Of a stretch of DNA of 64,000 nucleotides, positions 9,906 to 22,449 are shown in pieces. Every line of letters begins with the position of its first letter. Positions within the stretch are counted from its first letter, which is position 1. Under the pieces are notes generated by a model. That model did no database searches, was not told the origin of the DNA, and worked only from the letters and a program-made list of their open reading frames with translations. This DNA is from Guadua angustifolia (taxonomy: Eukaryota > Streptophyta > Magnoliopsida > Poales > Poaceae): the NCBI GenBank assembly GCA_036346375.1, contig CM070500.1:73288525-73352524 (forward strand), written 5' to 3'. The position numbers and the translations under genes are program-made.

Positions 9906-10670
9906 ATGGCTCCTAGGGGTGAGAGCTCCTCCCATGACTCTCACCTTCAAAGCGAGGAGGAGGTCCGCTCCTCCGACTCTTTGGGGAGTCGCGATCCGCA
10001 CTCCCAAGACGGATCTCCTGTCGGGGTTCGGTGGACAAGAAGATTCCCTACTGGCGTTGGATGCCAGGCGTTCTCCCGACGACTGCGTCGTGTGGCGTGG
10101 CCTGAAAGGTTTCGCCCGGCCTCCATCGAGAAGTACGAGGGTACCACCAATCCGGAGGAGTTCTTACAGATCTACACCACAGTGGTGCGGGTCGCTGGCG
10201 GGTCCGAAAGGGCCATGGCCAACTACTTTCCAACGGCCTTGACGGGGTCCGCCCGGTCCTGGCTGTTGAACCTCCCGCGAGGATAAGTATACTCGTGGGA
10301 GGAGTTGTGCGACCTCTTCGTCACCAACTTTCAAGGCTCCTTCACACAACCGGGCGTAGAGGATGATCTCCACGCCCTCGAGTAGGAAAGAGGGGAGTCA
10401 TTGCGCGACTTCATTCGACGATTCTGCCATTGTCGCAACACGATCCCCCGGATTTCGGAGCAGTCGGTCGTCATCGCCTTTCGGAGAGGTGTTCGAGACC
10501 GCAAGATGCGGGAGAAAATGGCCACTCGCAATATCGCCACCACCTTCGAGCTCTTCTCCCTGGCGCACAAGTGCGCGCGCGGCGGCGGAGGCTCAGGGGC
10601 CGATGTCTGTCACCGCGTGAGGACACGGTGGAGACGAAGCGGTCGAGACCAGGCGGGTCCTGACCGCTGA
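9906..10670 (+). pseudogene. Ty3 gag (broken)
   Basis: Reading from the ATG at 9906 gives a capsid-type domain containing the WPERFRP..I.KY.G..NPEEFL segment and the LTGSARSWLLNLP motif typical of plant Ty3 Gag. An in-frame stop ends this frame at 10286. The same protein resumes downstream (YSWEELCDLFVTNFQG, then LRDFIRRFCHCRNTIP), with another stop near 10385 and a frame change near 10600. Gag would package the RNA in virus-like particles. The sequence from about 9331 to 9905 is a poorly conserved N-terminal or leader region. Not translatable as a single protein. Confidence 0.8.
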
Positions 10671-11031
10671 GCGCGAGCATAGGGATACCAAGATGCGAAG
10701 GCGCGACCGCCGTGATCGACGTGATGATCGCCACAGTCGGAGGAATGACCGCCGCGAGGAGGAGGGCAAGCCTTTCTGCTCGATCCACAGGACCAACACT
10801 CACGACCTGGCCAGCTGCCAGGTTGTGAGCAAGATAGTCGAGCAGCGGCTCAAGGAGCGCCGCCCCCACGACGACGATTAAGACGAAGACCCCGCCCCGC
10901 TGGCCTTCCAGCAGGCGGATCATGCCGTGGTGTACATTCATGGTGGCTTGTCCACCTACCCCTCCAACGCGTCCTACAAGTGACTGAGGAGGGAAGTCTG
11001 CACTACGGCGCTGAGTTCAGGGGCGTGTCGG

Positions 11032-11696
11032 ATGCTGAAGTGGTCGGAGGAGCCGATCACCTTCAGTCGGGCTAACCACCTTGAGAGCACTGCCAGCCTA
11101 GGTCACCTTCCGGTCGTGGTTTCGCCCACAATCCGGATCGTGAAGCTCGGGCGAGTGCTCGTGGATGGAGGGAGCTCCATCAACCTCCTATCCTCAAGGC
11201 ATTCCGGGCGCTCCAAATATCAAGCCAGGAGTTACGCCCCGCCTTGCCCTTCTACGGCATCGCCCCGGGGGCTAGCTCGATCCCCCTGGTCTAGGTGCAC
11301 CTCCCCGTCACTTTCGGGGAAGAAAGCAACTACTGTACGGAGTTGGTCGACTTCGAAGTCGCCGATTTCGACCTCCTGTACAACGCCATACTTGGCCGGC
11401 CGGCGTTGGCCAAGTTCATAGCGGCAACCCACTATGGATACATGGTGGCAAAGATACCAAGGCCTGGTGGCCCCATAGTCATCCGGGTGGACAGGACAGA
11501 AGCTTTGTGTTACCACAAGCACGCACTGGACCTGGCCGGTGCCACCTGCGTGAAGTCGATTGATGCCGCCTTCCCGGGAGCCCCTCAGGCGCAGACCCGT
11601 GCCTCGCCCGGCTCGGCCGACGAGGTGAAGGTGGTCTCCCTGAGTGAGGGCGAGCCCGGGAAGACCGTCTTCATTGGCGCCAGCCTCAGCACCAAA
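11032..11696 (+). pseudogene. Ty3 aspartic protease region (broken)
   Basis: The frame contains VLVDGGSSINLL near 11157-11192, matching the retroviral-type aspartic protease active-site loop of plant Ty3 elements; the usual D-S/T-G reads DGG, which is common in this lineage. A frame change near 11230-11290 leads into the downstream portion with HLPVTFGEESNY and DLLYNAILGRPALAKF, also typical of the protease-RT linker. The frame stops at 11697. It would have matured Gag-Pol. Confidence 0.75.
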
Positions 11697-11738
11697 TAGG
11701 AAGACGCGCTCGTCACCTTCCTCCGGTCTAACTCTGAC

Positions 11739-12238
11739 GTGTTCGCTTGGCAACCGTCCGATATGACTGGGGTCCCTAGGGAGGTGATCGAGCACCGATT
11801 GGCAACACTCCCAGGAGTGCGCCTGGTCCGCCAAAAGGTCCGGAGACAGGCGCCAGAGCGGCAAGATGCCATTCGGGAGGAGGTAGAGAAGCTGTTGTGC
11901 GCATGGATCGTTCGGGAAGTCTCTCACCCCGAGTGGCTTGACAACCCTGTGCTTGTCAAGAAATCCAACGGGAAGTGGCGGATGTGTGTCGACTTCACCG
12001 ACCTCAACAAGGCCTGCCCGAAGGATCCTTACCCCCTGCCGCACGTCGATCTCATCGTCGACTCAACGGCCGGGTGCGAGCTGCTGTGCTTTCTGAATGC
12101 GTACTCTGGGTACCACTAGATTAGCATGGCGGCGGAAGACGAAGAAAAAACCGCTTTTGTAACCCCCATGGGTGTTTATTGTTATATCAGAATGGCCTTT
12201 GGGTTAAAAAATGCTGGTTCTACTTATCAACGCGCCAT
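11739..12238 (+). pseudogene. Ty3 reverse transcriptase, N-terminal part
   Basis: Residues at the start (FAWQPSDMTGVPREVIEHRL) and KKSNGKWRMCVDFTDLNKAC, then PYPLPHVDLIVD, are classic Ty3 RT blocks. A stop at 12117 interrupts the frame just after the NAYSGYH motif, and the reading continues to the F-G-L-K-N-A-G motif near 12205. The open frame is then cut by the solo-LTR insertion at 12244. The catalytic YVDD block lies on the other side, after 29981. The interruption is flanked by the TSD GCATG, and the reading frame is continuous once the insertion is disregarded. Confidence 0.85.
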
Positions 12239-12634
12239 GCATGTGTAAGTTCAACCTTCATTAGTTATGGTTTTGGTGTTAATGACAAATCTAATATTAA
12301 GTTTATCCCCTAATGCGATATTGTTATTAATGACAAATCTTATATCGAGACTAACTTGTTTATTAAGAATATCTTTGATTAGCCTCATCGCATTGAAAAA
12401 TGGAGAACCGAGGTATGTATGTGTATTTCTTGAAGTATTAATTGCATACTTTGGATTCAAGTTAAAGTATGAACATTCCCATTGAAATAACCATAAAATG
12501 TGCATCATGTTTCCCAATCCATATATTACATGGATGCACATATTTAGGGGGAGTTCACACTCTAACTTGAAGAGTCAATTTAAATGATAATTTAAATTGA
12601 GTTCATTTGTCTTGTTAATCGTTAAAGAACACTT

Positions 12635-14208
12635 CATCATGTGTTGATGGTGTTTTGTGATTAATTAAGGACAATGGATAGTTCTTAAGTATAATTAAGC
12701 ATGTGTTGCATTATTATACTTAAGACACATTTACAATCATTTCAATTGATTTAGGTTGTGCTCAATTGATCTAAAGGCATCCATTATGTGTTAATGGAGT
12801 GCAAGAGATAATTGAGACAACCATGCATCTTGGACTAATAAGTTTCATGAGTTATGTTTGAGTTAGGTCCAAAGATGAATGAGATGATGAAAACGGACAA
12901 GGACGACATCATGAGTTGATGGGCGCCAAGAGTGGATCCCAAGAGGAGTCGAGTGATATCCCGGGGAGCAAATATGCGAAGATCATAAAGACCCCAAAGA
13001 GGATTGCTTATGGGCAAATGAAGGTATAATTAGATAGGCTAAGGACTTTCTAGTCTTTGAGTCTAGTATTTATCGCCGTACTATTAAGAGGGGTCATTCC
13101 CTTTGTTTGAGCTTCATCATGTGTTGATGATCTCAATCCCGCGTTCACTCAAGCTCAAATCTTATTTGATTTGGTTTTTGCATATGGGTTAACCATTTGG
13201 CATGTGTTGCAAATGTGTTAAGCCTATGCTTGGTTGTTTTGCATTATGCTCTGATTTGCATGTGTTGCAAAGATAAAAGAGTATATGCATTTGGTTTTCG
13301 CATTATACTTTGATTTGCATGTGTTGTAAATAGGATAAGCTAATGCGTTGGCTTTTGCGTGAAGTTCACTTTTGCATGTGTTGCATTAGTTGAAGCTTCA
13401 TGCTTTGGTTTCGCAAAACATCTTTATAAAACCTTGGTGTTGCTTAGAGCTAAGTTTTGCATGTGTTGCAAAAGGAGAGAGCTCAAGCATGATTTGATGT
13501 TTGCGTGTTTTGTATGGAGCTAGAGGCTTGCATGTGTTGCGAGTAAAGAGCTCATACATGTGATTTGGTTTTAGCTGAAGTTTGGTTTTGGTATTGCATG
13601 GAACTAGAGAATTGCATGTGTTGCAATTAGAGAGTTCATGCACCTTGATTTGATGTTGTTTGGAGCTAGACTTTTGCATGTGTTGCAAAGAGTAGTGCTC
13701 AAGCATGAAATGTGTTTATTGCGTTATTTGTAAGTTCGTTGTGCGAATAAACCGAGGTTTATGAGTCCGGAATTCCGAGAGCATGTGAGTAGGGCTTGCA
13801 ACGGGTGTTGGCAAGTTGACTGGGTCTCGTGTTGACCTTCACATGGCTAGGGGGATTAATCTCATAAACTCGAGTTTGATTTACTTAATACGTTTTGCAA
13901 ATAGATCTTGAGTTGGATTTTGGTGAAATGTGTTTTCGCCATTTGGAGTTGGTTAGTTGTGCAAATGTGTTTTGCAAATGAGCCTTGAAGTTATGTCTTT
14001 CGATTCTAGAGCATGTGTTGGCATTTGCAAATATGTTTTGCAAAGTGTCGGGATCATGTGTTGATCCTTACATGGCTAGATGATTGATTGCGTAAGTTCG
14101 GTGTTTATTTGCGAAATGTGTTTTCGCAAATTCGGTTGCAATTCTTTGAGCGTGAGCTAAATTGGTGCAAATGTGTTTTGCACGTGTGTATGATCATGTG
14201 TTGATCAT
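12635..14208 (+). repeat. Array of TGTGT-loop inverted-repeat motifs
   Basis: At least 14 copies of a short stem-TGTGT-stem unit occur here. Clear examples with stem sequences: CATCA/TGATG (12635-12649), CCATTA/TAATGG (12781-12797), TTTGCA/TGCAAA (13255-13271), ATTTGCA/TGTAAAT with a wobble (13313-13331), TTTTGCA/TGCAAAA (13455-13473), AATTGCA/TGCAATT (13610-13628), GGATCA/TGATCC (14051-14067), ATGATCA/TGATCAT (14190-14208). Weaker ones have only GCA/TGC. More occur at 29236-29375 in the other half of this LTR, including an 8-bp stem at 29281-29301. The inner element's LTRs carry the inverted counterparts with ACACA cores. Confidence 0.85.
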
Positions 14209-17200
14209 CTAATGGGCTCAAGAAATGGTTTTTGATTTGTCGGAATAGAGATTGCGAAAATCCGGAGTTGCTTCTGCCAGGGGCGGTGTGACCGGCCCCT
14301 GGGCGGTTGGACCGGCTGTAGGGTCGAGGATGCGCCTAGAGGGGGGGTGAATAGGCGTTTTACGAAATTCGATCGCTCACTAAACAATTCGCTCTAATAC
14401 ACCCCTAAGTCAAAACCTAATCAAAGATATATGCGGAAGCGATAAATAGGTTTTGACAATTAAAGCCTAAATGAACTAGGCTCACTAGTGCACTAACTAA
14501 TTTATGTCTCTAAACAAGAATTGCTATATTGAATAAACAATTTACACTAAGCAATTCTAATGCATTCAAGCAAGTGATCAATATACAATAATTAAAGTGC
14601 TTGAATATAAATGAGACGAGAGACAACCGATATTTTTCCGTGGTATTCGGAGACTTGCGGTCTCCCTAGTCCACGTTGAGGCAAGCCCACACTTGGACCG
14701 GCTCCGCCGAGCACCGCCTCTTTCCACTAGTCGTGGTTTTTCACGCCGCGTAGGCTCAACCCGAACCTTCACAAACTTGCAGGGCTTCTCACACCTCGAG
14801 AGCTCCCACAAGACGACGCCCACGCTGCCTAGAAGTCGGCAACCTCCAAGAGTAACAAGCCGCCTTACTTGAACCTCACCGCACAACAAATGCGCCCTCG
14901 GTGATCACCAAGTGCAACACATGCACAAGGACCTCACTCAAGTGCAACACATGCACAAGAGCCTTACTCAAACCACTCCTAATTGCAACACATGCAATTA
15001 GTTCACTCTTAGCTCAATAATCAAATGTGAGTGTGCAACACATGCAACACCTCACCCAAAACCTCAAACACAAAGAACAACCCCGCCTAAGCCCCCAAGG
15101 GTATTTACAATTTCACAAGAAAACTAGCCGCTTGGGGGCAAACAGGCAAAACCCAAAAACGCAGTCCAACTGGCCTCGCCGGTCCGATCATCACACAGAG
15201 CAACGGTCGGAAAACGATCACAGACGGCGGGTTGACCGCCCTCTACGGCCAACGCACCGCCCTCGGCGGTCGCACCGCCCAACAAACCGAAAAACCGATG
15301 TTCGGAAAAATCAAGCCGCCCGGGGGCCGGTCCGACCGGACCACGGCCGGTCCGACCGGACAAGGTCCGGTCCGACCGCCCCCACGCCCGGTCCAACCGA
15401 CCATGGGCCGGTCACACCGCCCCTGGCAGGCCGACTCCAGTTTCTTCCCGATCTTTTTCTCCGAAGATCCAAATGCAATTCTTTGAGCTTCTAGATGATC
15501 AACACATGATCAAACACCCTTGCAAAACACACAACATAAAATCATGCTTGAACTCTCTCCTTTTGCAACACATGCAAAACTTAGCTCCAAGCAACACCAA
15601 GGTTTTATAAAGATGTTTTGCGAAACCAAAGCATGAAGCTTCAACTAATGCAACACATGCAAAAGTGAACTTCACGCAAAAGCCAACGCATTAGCTTATC
15701 CTATTTGCAACACATGCAAATCAAAGCATAATGCGAAAACCAAATACATATACTCTTTCATCTTTGCAACACATGCAAATCAGAGCGTAATGCAAAACAA
15801 CCAAGCACGGACTTAACACATTTGCAACACATGCCAAATGGTTAACCCATATGCAAAAACCAAATCAAATAAGATTTGAGCTTGAGTGTACGCGGATTGA
15901 GATCACCAACACATGATGAAGCTCAAGCTAGGGAACGACCCCTCTTAATAGCACGGCGATAAAACCTTAGACTCAAAGACTATAAAGTCCTTAGCCTATC
16001 TAATTATACCTTCGCCGCCGCGTGCAAGCAATCCCCTTTGGGGTCTTTATGATCTTCACTTTGATACTCCCCCGGGATCATCACTCGACTCCTCTTCTTT
16101 GACTTCGGGATCTTCTCTTGACGCCCATCAACTCATGATGTCGTCTTTGTCCCGTTCTCATCATCTCATCCATCTTTGGACCTACACTACAGGAATCCGA
16201 CGATTTACGCCGCCGAGCTCGACGTAAATAGGTCAAAACCGACGAATATATATTACGCCAAGATGCCGACGAAATAGGCCGACGAATCTGGCGACGTAAA
16301 TAAGTCAGATTTACGTCGGTCGACGTAAATAAGGTTTATTTACGCCGCCCCTGCCGACGTAAATAGGAATAGTAGTCCACGTCCGGCTTGAAGATCCGAC
16401 GTGGCACTTGTCCACGCCATCAGATTTACGCGCCACCGCCGACGAATATAAATATTTACGCCGCCAGCCGCCGACGAATAATAGAAATATTTACGCCACC
16501 ACCGCCGACGAATATAAGAGATGACGCCGCCAGTCGGCGACGAATAATGGGAGATATTCGCCGCCACCGCCGACGAATATCGAGACCAGCAAAGAAAAAA
16601 TCAGCCCCGCCACTGGATTTGGACACCAGAAATATCAATTTAGTAGAGCAAAAATATCAATCCATTCATATCATTCAAAACAGCAGAAATATCAAGCCAT
16701 TCAACCATGCATTCATACTAATATCAATCCATCCATTTGCATACAATACATAGAAACTTCAATTTGCATATAACACATAGAAAGTTCAATTTACAAACAT
16801 GACATATGACACAGTTCAACCATACTACTCATTGTTCATACATTTGGCGGATTATCTTCAAAATGATGCCCACTACCGGCGTCGCCTCCCGAGTTTAAGA
16901 AGTCGTCAACCATCGGCGTAGTCCTCGAAGAAGCGAGACCGTGCCTCCAACATGTGCATCCGGTAAAGGGCCGCCAAACCCTATATCAACGAACATATGT
17001 TAGAGATAGCTAGATTACGTTAAAACAAATTTAAATTGTTCGATGATACCATGTTGGGAGATTGCGGGTAAAGAAGGATGGAGGTTGGAACGGGGAAGAT
17101 TCAAGGTTGTCCGAATCGCGCCATATATTCCTACCAAACAAATGTAATTAGCATGAATACAATCATCGATATATATCTAAAATTAAAGCATGTATACATA

Positions 17201-17699
17201 ACTAAAATTAAAGCATATAACCAAACAAATGTAATTGACATGAATATATAACTAAAATTAAAGCATTCATACAATCATCGAAATATAACTAAAAGTAAAG
17301 CATGAATGCTAAAAATAACTAAAATTTAATTTGTAGTTTGCTTCTACTAAGTTTAGATTTTTAATGCATATATAGCAAGAACGACTAGGAGGTTGCCGAA
17401 CATAATAAAAATTTCGGCAGCACCTCCTCTAAAATAGTGGGCATCCAATCAGCAGACAAAAGACAAGATTCAATATAATATCAACAACAACAACAATAAC
17501 AACCAGTCATGGTATCCACTAATTAAAGTATGAATACAAACATACAACGATATAGACATAAGTATATGAATTTTTGGGATTCAATCATACAACTTACTTG
17601 CAGAGTCAGCTGTCATTGCAGCTACCGCCATGCAACAAAGTACTCTTGTTGCTGTCGCAGCTGCTCCTGAAGTCAACTCTCACGGGCTGCTTGTTGTCT

Positions 17700-18179
17700 C
17701 TACTCCTCCTCCAATCGAGTCTCACGAGTCGTACGCCCACTGCTCTGGGAGGATTGAGACGACCTTGCCGAACTTAAGACTGTAGTGGAATCAACAATTC
17801 CATTAAACATGGTAAACCGACCATGTTTCTTGCCACCCCCGCTATTGTATAAAGCGACAGGGTCAATATCTTCTTTCCGCCAGTCAAACTCAGGCCCGTG
17901 AGTGTCTGCCATCACTTTCCCGTAACTAGCCTACAAAATTTGTAGTTCATGCATAAAAGTTAAACGAGCAATAGTTAATAGAGTTGTTTATAACCATTAC
18001 GTACTAACCAAGCTCTGGGTCGCCGTGTCACTGCATAGCTGGTCAGGCTGTGTAGGATCAGAACCTTTGTGACCCCGTATATAAGCTTCAATGTCCGTGG
18101 GCCGAGTGCCGCTTTGAGCTTCCTGTAAGTCACTGTCATTAGCCAATATTTCGAAGAGATCGAAAGATAAATTTGACAA
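17700..18179 (-). pseudogene. CACTA Ptta/En/Spm-type transposase fragment
   Basis: On the minus strand, 17997-18179 encodes a segment with ARGTRPTDIEAYIRGHKG-like residues. The 17700-17915 frame encodes MADTHGPEFDWRKEDIDP followed by ALYNSGGGKKHGRFTMFNG. These resemble the C-terminal part of the plant transposase family Ptta/En/Spm (the second CACTA product). The two frames are separated by about 80 bp that may be an intron. The reading is incomplete at both ends and no full protein can be assembled. It would have bound subterminal repeats in an active element. Confidence 0.65.
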
Positions 18180-18780
18180 TTAAAAACTAAACATTATGAA
18201 ACATACATATCTTTTGGCAACTTATGGTTTTCTGGGAGGACATCACTAATCAAGTTGACCAACTCGTTGTAACAGCCTTGGGAGAATCCGTACTTTGCTT
18301 TTATAGCCATAAGTCTTGTCACAAAGGCAAGAAGTGAAACCTTAGTGTACTCATGCAAAGGCTTATCCAAGCATCTAGGAGCCTATAGAATTCCTCAATC
18401 GCCGGGTTGGTCGATCCTCTTGAACCGCAATCGATCCTCCAAACATTCTCAAATTGTCGGCCTAAGTCCTCAACCATATCATCCATCCTATCCTCCGCTA
18501 TATCAATAGTATCCGCTGATCGATATCTCTCTCCTCCGTGGCTCACCATGTTCGTACCACGATGGTAATTCGCATAAAGCCAAATTTGCACAGTGGCTAC
18601 CATCACCGCCTTCTTCTCTCGAGAGAAAAGACAACACTTAGCACAAGGGCACTTTGCTAACCCACCAGAGGAGTTGGGGAGAAAACCCGATCCGAAAAGA
18701 TCGTGTGTTTACTTTTCGCCTTGCATGTGATTCATAGATCTATCCCAGCCATCATACATCCACCCACGGTCCTGTGCCAT
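18180..18780 (-). pseudogene. CACTA TNP2-type transposase, N-terminal fragment
   Basis: On the minus strand, an ATG near 18780 begins with DRGWMYDGWDRSMNHM, the signature start of the transposase-associated zinc-binding domain. The CPCAKC motif follows near 18640. A stop after MQGEK breaks the frame. The 18319-18606 frame continues, and 18200-18320 reads KYGFSQGCYNELVNLISDVL, which is the next conserved TNP2 block. The large catalytic remainder is absent. In an intact element this protein carries out cleavage and strand transfer. Confidence 0.8.
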
Positions 18781-21700
18781 CTTTTCGGCTATTGAATGCA
18801 TAAACAATATGTGAGAATGGGTTAAACTACCTAATTTTAAAATTGGGCAATAAACTACCTTAATTTAAATTAGTATAGAAACTACCATAATTTAATAAAC
18901 TAATGTAAATATAACTAAAAGTAAAGCATGAATGCTAAAAATAACTAAAATTAAATTTGTAGTTTGCTTCTAGTAAGTTTAGATTTTAATGTATATATAG
19001 CAAGAACGACTAGGAGGTTGCCGAACATAATAAAAATTTCGGCAGAACCTCCCCTAAAATAGTGCACATCCACTCAGCAGAAAAAAAAAGATTCAATATA
19101 ATATCAACAACAACAACAACCAAGAATGGTATCCATTCAATGTGACAACTTAAAACAATCATTGGAGACAATATCCTAGGTGACAACACATCAACATGAA
19201 AATGGGATACACATGAGCGATAAATGTAACACTCTCAATATTTTAAGCTTCTAACAAAGATTGACATAATCGCATACCACAATGCGCCCTACTTACTTAA
19301 TGCCAAGATCGATGTGCTCTGGATACCGGCCAAAGCGGCCGAACGGCAAGGAGGCAGCTACCTGTGAATGACCCAAGAGAAATCAAACAACAAGCTCATG
19401 CTTTACTAATATAGATTGAAAACCCAAGAGAAATCAAACAACAAGTTGCTAGAATTTGCTAGTTCGAATGGCTTCTATCTACCCCTTACAAATTTTTTGC
19501 TACAAGGAAACACCACAAAAATAACAAAAGCAGACTAGTATAACTGTACAAGAGTGTGTCCTTATAAAGTTTAAGCACAGTAACCAAGTTCATTCGAACA
19601 GTTGAAATACTAGACCATAAATGTATGAAGAAAGATGTAATTTACGCATATGCTATGGACTCCCCTAATGATGAGAGTCCCATATCACTTACTAGTCTTC
19701 CCAGTCAGTAAGATGGGACCGAATTATGTCTTGGGAAGCATGATATGGTCACAGTTGGTTCTTCTATTTACTTCAGGTTGCTAACCAGTAACCACATGCC
19801 TTCTAAAGATACAATATTACTTCAGGTTGCTAACCAGAATAGTAAGCAGACTTCTGGAATTGAAAATTGAGCAATGTATTAAAAAACAAGTTGATTCCAA
19901 CTTCCACTGAAATGGACTGATCAGTAATAGTGATGAGATAACAAGGTCCCATAAACCTTTTTACTATAAGAAAGTTTTCACTTCATCACACATAAATAAG
20001 AAAAAGTTCAGATACCACACACTTCAGTAGTTACATAGAAGCATAGCAAGTACTTTAAGTTTATTCCATATGCTTTGACTTGAAAATGTTACAACTGATT
20101 CGATCAATCTTTACAGCTTCACTGGTTAATTCTGTATACTCCAATTATTTTTTTAGAATATTCTGGTTTATGCTGTAATTTTATAACTGATGAGACAATC
20201 CATTGAATAATTGCTGCACCATCATAAGTAAATCACGAAACTTCCTCCTAAGCAGCAAAATAATACTAGTTCACAAATTGGACACAAAATCGTAAATTAT
20301 GACCGATCAAGCAAGAATACCAGCAAAACGGCAGAGGCGGCCGGAGGGGACGAGGTCGGCGCCAAGAACGTCGGCGTCAGTCTTGCGGCGCGTTGGGCTA
20401 AGAGCGGCGGCGGCGTCGGCGCGGGCGGCGGGCGGCGGCGGCGGGCGCGGGCGGCGGGCGTAGCGTGTGGTAGGCGTAGGCTGGGCGCGGGCGGCGGCGG
20501 CGGGGCTGGGCGGCGGCGGGCGGGCGGCGCGGGCGGCGGCGCGGCGGCGTGCGTGGTGGCGGCTAGCAATAATTAGGGCAGAGTGCGAGAGGCTAGCAAA
20601 GAATTAGGGCGGAGTGCGCTGGGGGGCTAAGTGCGGTTGGCGGTTCGTCGATGGGCCGGCCCGCCGACGAATAGGCCACGGGCTGAGCTATTTACGCCGG
20701 CGAAAGCCAGCCGACGAAATAATAGCCACGCGGCGATTTACATCGGCTAACTTCTATTTACGCTTATCCGCCGACGAAATATGACTTTCCTAAATTTATT
20801 TTTCCTCGTCTCGGTTGGACATTGTTTCCGTTGGCCAAGCCGACGTAAATAAGTGTATTTACGTCGGCTTCCCGTGGCCGACGTAAATAATTCCCTATTT
20901 ACGTCAGTTTTTTCTAGGCCGACGTAAATATATTTGGCCGACGTAAATATATCGGATTCCTGTAGTGCTAACTTAATCACAACTCATACAAATAGTTAGT
21001 CCAAGATGCATGGTTGTCTCAATTATCTCTTGCACTCCATTAACACATAATGGATGCCTTTATATCAATTGAGCACAACCTAAAACAATTTGAATGATTA
21101 AATGTATCTTAAGTACAAGAATGCAACACATGCTTCAATATACTTAAGAGCTATTCATTTGTCCTCAATTAATCACGGAACACCATCAACACATGATGAA
21201 GTGTTCTTTAATAATTAATAAGACAAATGAACTCAATTTAAATTATCATTTAAATTGATATGAGTATATATTAACTACACAAGTTTTCATATACTCATGT
21301 TGATGAAAAGTAATGATCCATTATATGTAAATTATATGGAAATGATCATTTCTCTAAATCATCAACTATAGAATAAACCCCACATGTATATGTGCATAAG
21401 TATGATTGACTTGGATATAATATGCACATATTCAATTTGATTGCATTGGAGCATATCCTATAATTCCACGAGTATACTATAACTAGGCAATTCAAATATA
21501 TACTCAAGGATTTAGTTTCTTTGTCTTGATCCTTATATGTGTCAACAATGAATCGATCAATACAAAGAGACTTTCAAGTTAAACTACAAACTCCCTCTAA
21601 ATATGTGCATCCATGTAATATATGGATTGAGAAACATAATGCACATTTTGTGGTTAATATAATGGGGACATTCATATTTCAACTTGACTCCAAAGTATGC

Positions 21701-21901
21701 AACTAATATTAGAATGAATATGCAAACATACCTTGGGTTTTCTATTTTTCAATGCGATGAGACTAATCAAAGATATTCTTAATAAACAAGTTAGTCTCGA
21801 TATAAGATTTGTCATTAATAATAAAATCGCATTAGGGGATAAACTTAATATTAGATTTGTCGTTAACACCAAAACCATAACTAATGAAGGTTGAACTTAC
21901 A

Positions 21902-21916
21902 ATCTCCCCCTTTTTG
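21902..21916 (-). other. Polypurine tract of the inner Ty1 element
   Basis: On the minus strand this reads AAAAAGGGGGAGAT immediately before the LTR start TGTAAGTTC. This is the expected plus-strand primer. Its position agrees with the start of the independent solo LTR at 12244. Confidence 0.8.
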
Positions 21917-22449
21917 GTGATTAATGATAAATCCAAGCTTAATGAGTACATTTGGATTAAAACTAACATATCGAGAGAATTTAAGCTATTGAATGCATAT
22001 GCACATCTTAAACAATATAAGCATTGACAATTTAGAATGCATATGAGAATCAATTCTCCCCCTTAATCATATTAAGCTCCCTTTTTAAACCAAATGATAT
22101 TAAGCTTCCTAATTCTCCCCCTTTTGGCATTAAACACCAAAAAATGGATAAACCATCTTAAAAGAATATTTTAATTATTTCTCCCCCTTGTGATTATTCA
22201 ATTATTCTCCCCCTTTTTACATTTAATAATTTCTTTTTAAGCTCCTAATTCTCTCCTATTTAATTATCTCCTTTTAATGAAGGTCATACAAGAATTGAAA
22301 TAAACACTTATGACCTTGGGAATGAATTAAGATTTAAAACCAAATAAAAACTTGAAGGATTATTCAAGAAGTAAACCAAGTTTTTTTTTATTTGAAATAT
22401 GGTCTAAAAATAAGGAAAACTCGAAAAGAGACCATATTTGGATTTGTGG

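Larger units (their letters stand above)
17285..19135. repeat. About 230-bp direct repeat inside CACTA
   Basis: The segments 17285-17520 and 18905-19135 are closely similar. Both contain GCAAGAACGACTAGGAGG, a TTTCGGCAG stretch and an ATCAACAACAACAAC run. The intervening 1.4 kb holds the transposase fragments. This suggests an internal duplication flanking the coding part. Confidence 0.75.
16185..20967 (-). mobile_element. CACTA (En/Spm) DNA transposon
   Basis: The ends are CACTACAGGAATCCGA and its exact inverse TCGGATTCCTGTAGTG, with 3-bp TSD CTA at 16182-16184 and 20968-20970. The matching stretch of the other LTR near 28250 lacks it, which confirms both boundaries. Both subterminal regions (16197-16580 and 20640-20960) are packed with short inverted words such as TTTACGCCG, GCCGACGAAT and GACGTAAAT, the usual transposase-binding clusters. 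The interior keeps fragments of two transposase ORFs on the minus strand, and a very GC-rich tract at 20330-20560. At 4.8 kb it is shorter than autonomous relatives and lacks the DDE core. Confidence 0.95.
14317..21901 (-). repeat. 3' LTR of the inner Ty1 element, interrupted by CACTA
   Basis: On the plus strand it begins TGTAGGGTCGAGG and ends GGTTGAACTTACA. Without the CACTA insertion it is about 2.8 kb. It carries about ten TGCAACACATGCA motifs (for example 14981, 15564, 15704, 15764) plus GATCA/TGATC and CCATTA/TAATGG variants around 15497 and 21038. About 15320-15430 is a GC-rich block of repeated GGTCCGACCG words. A polypurine-like run (AACTCCCTCTAAA on plus) lies inside it at 21589. 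Confidence 0.8.

Noticed and set aside
12700..14210. CRISPR-like array of regularly repeated words
   Set aside because: Plant nuclear context, short imperfect hairpin motifs with irregular spacing and no distinct spacers.
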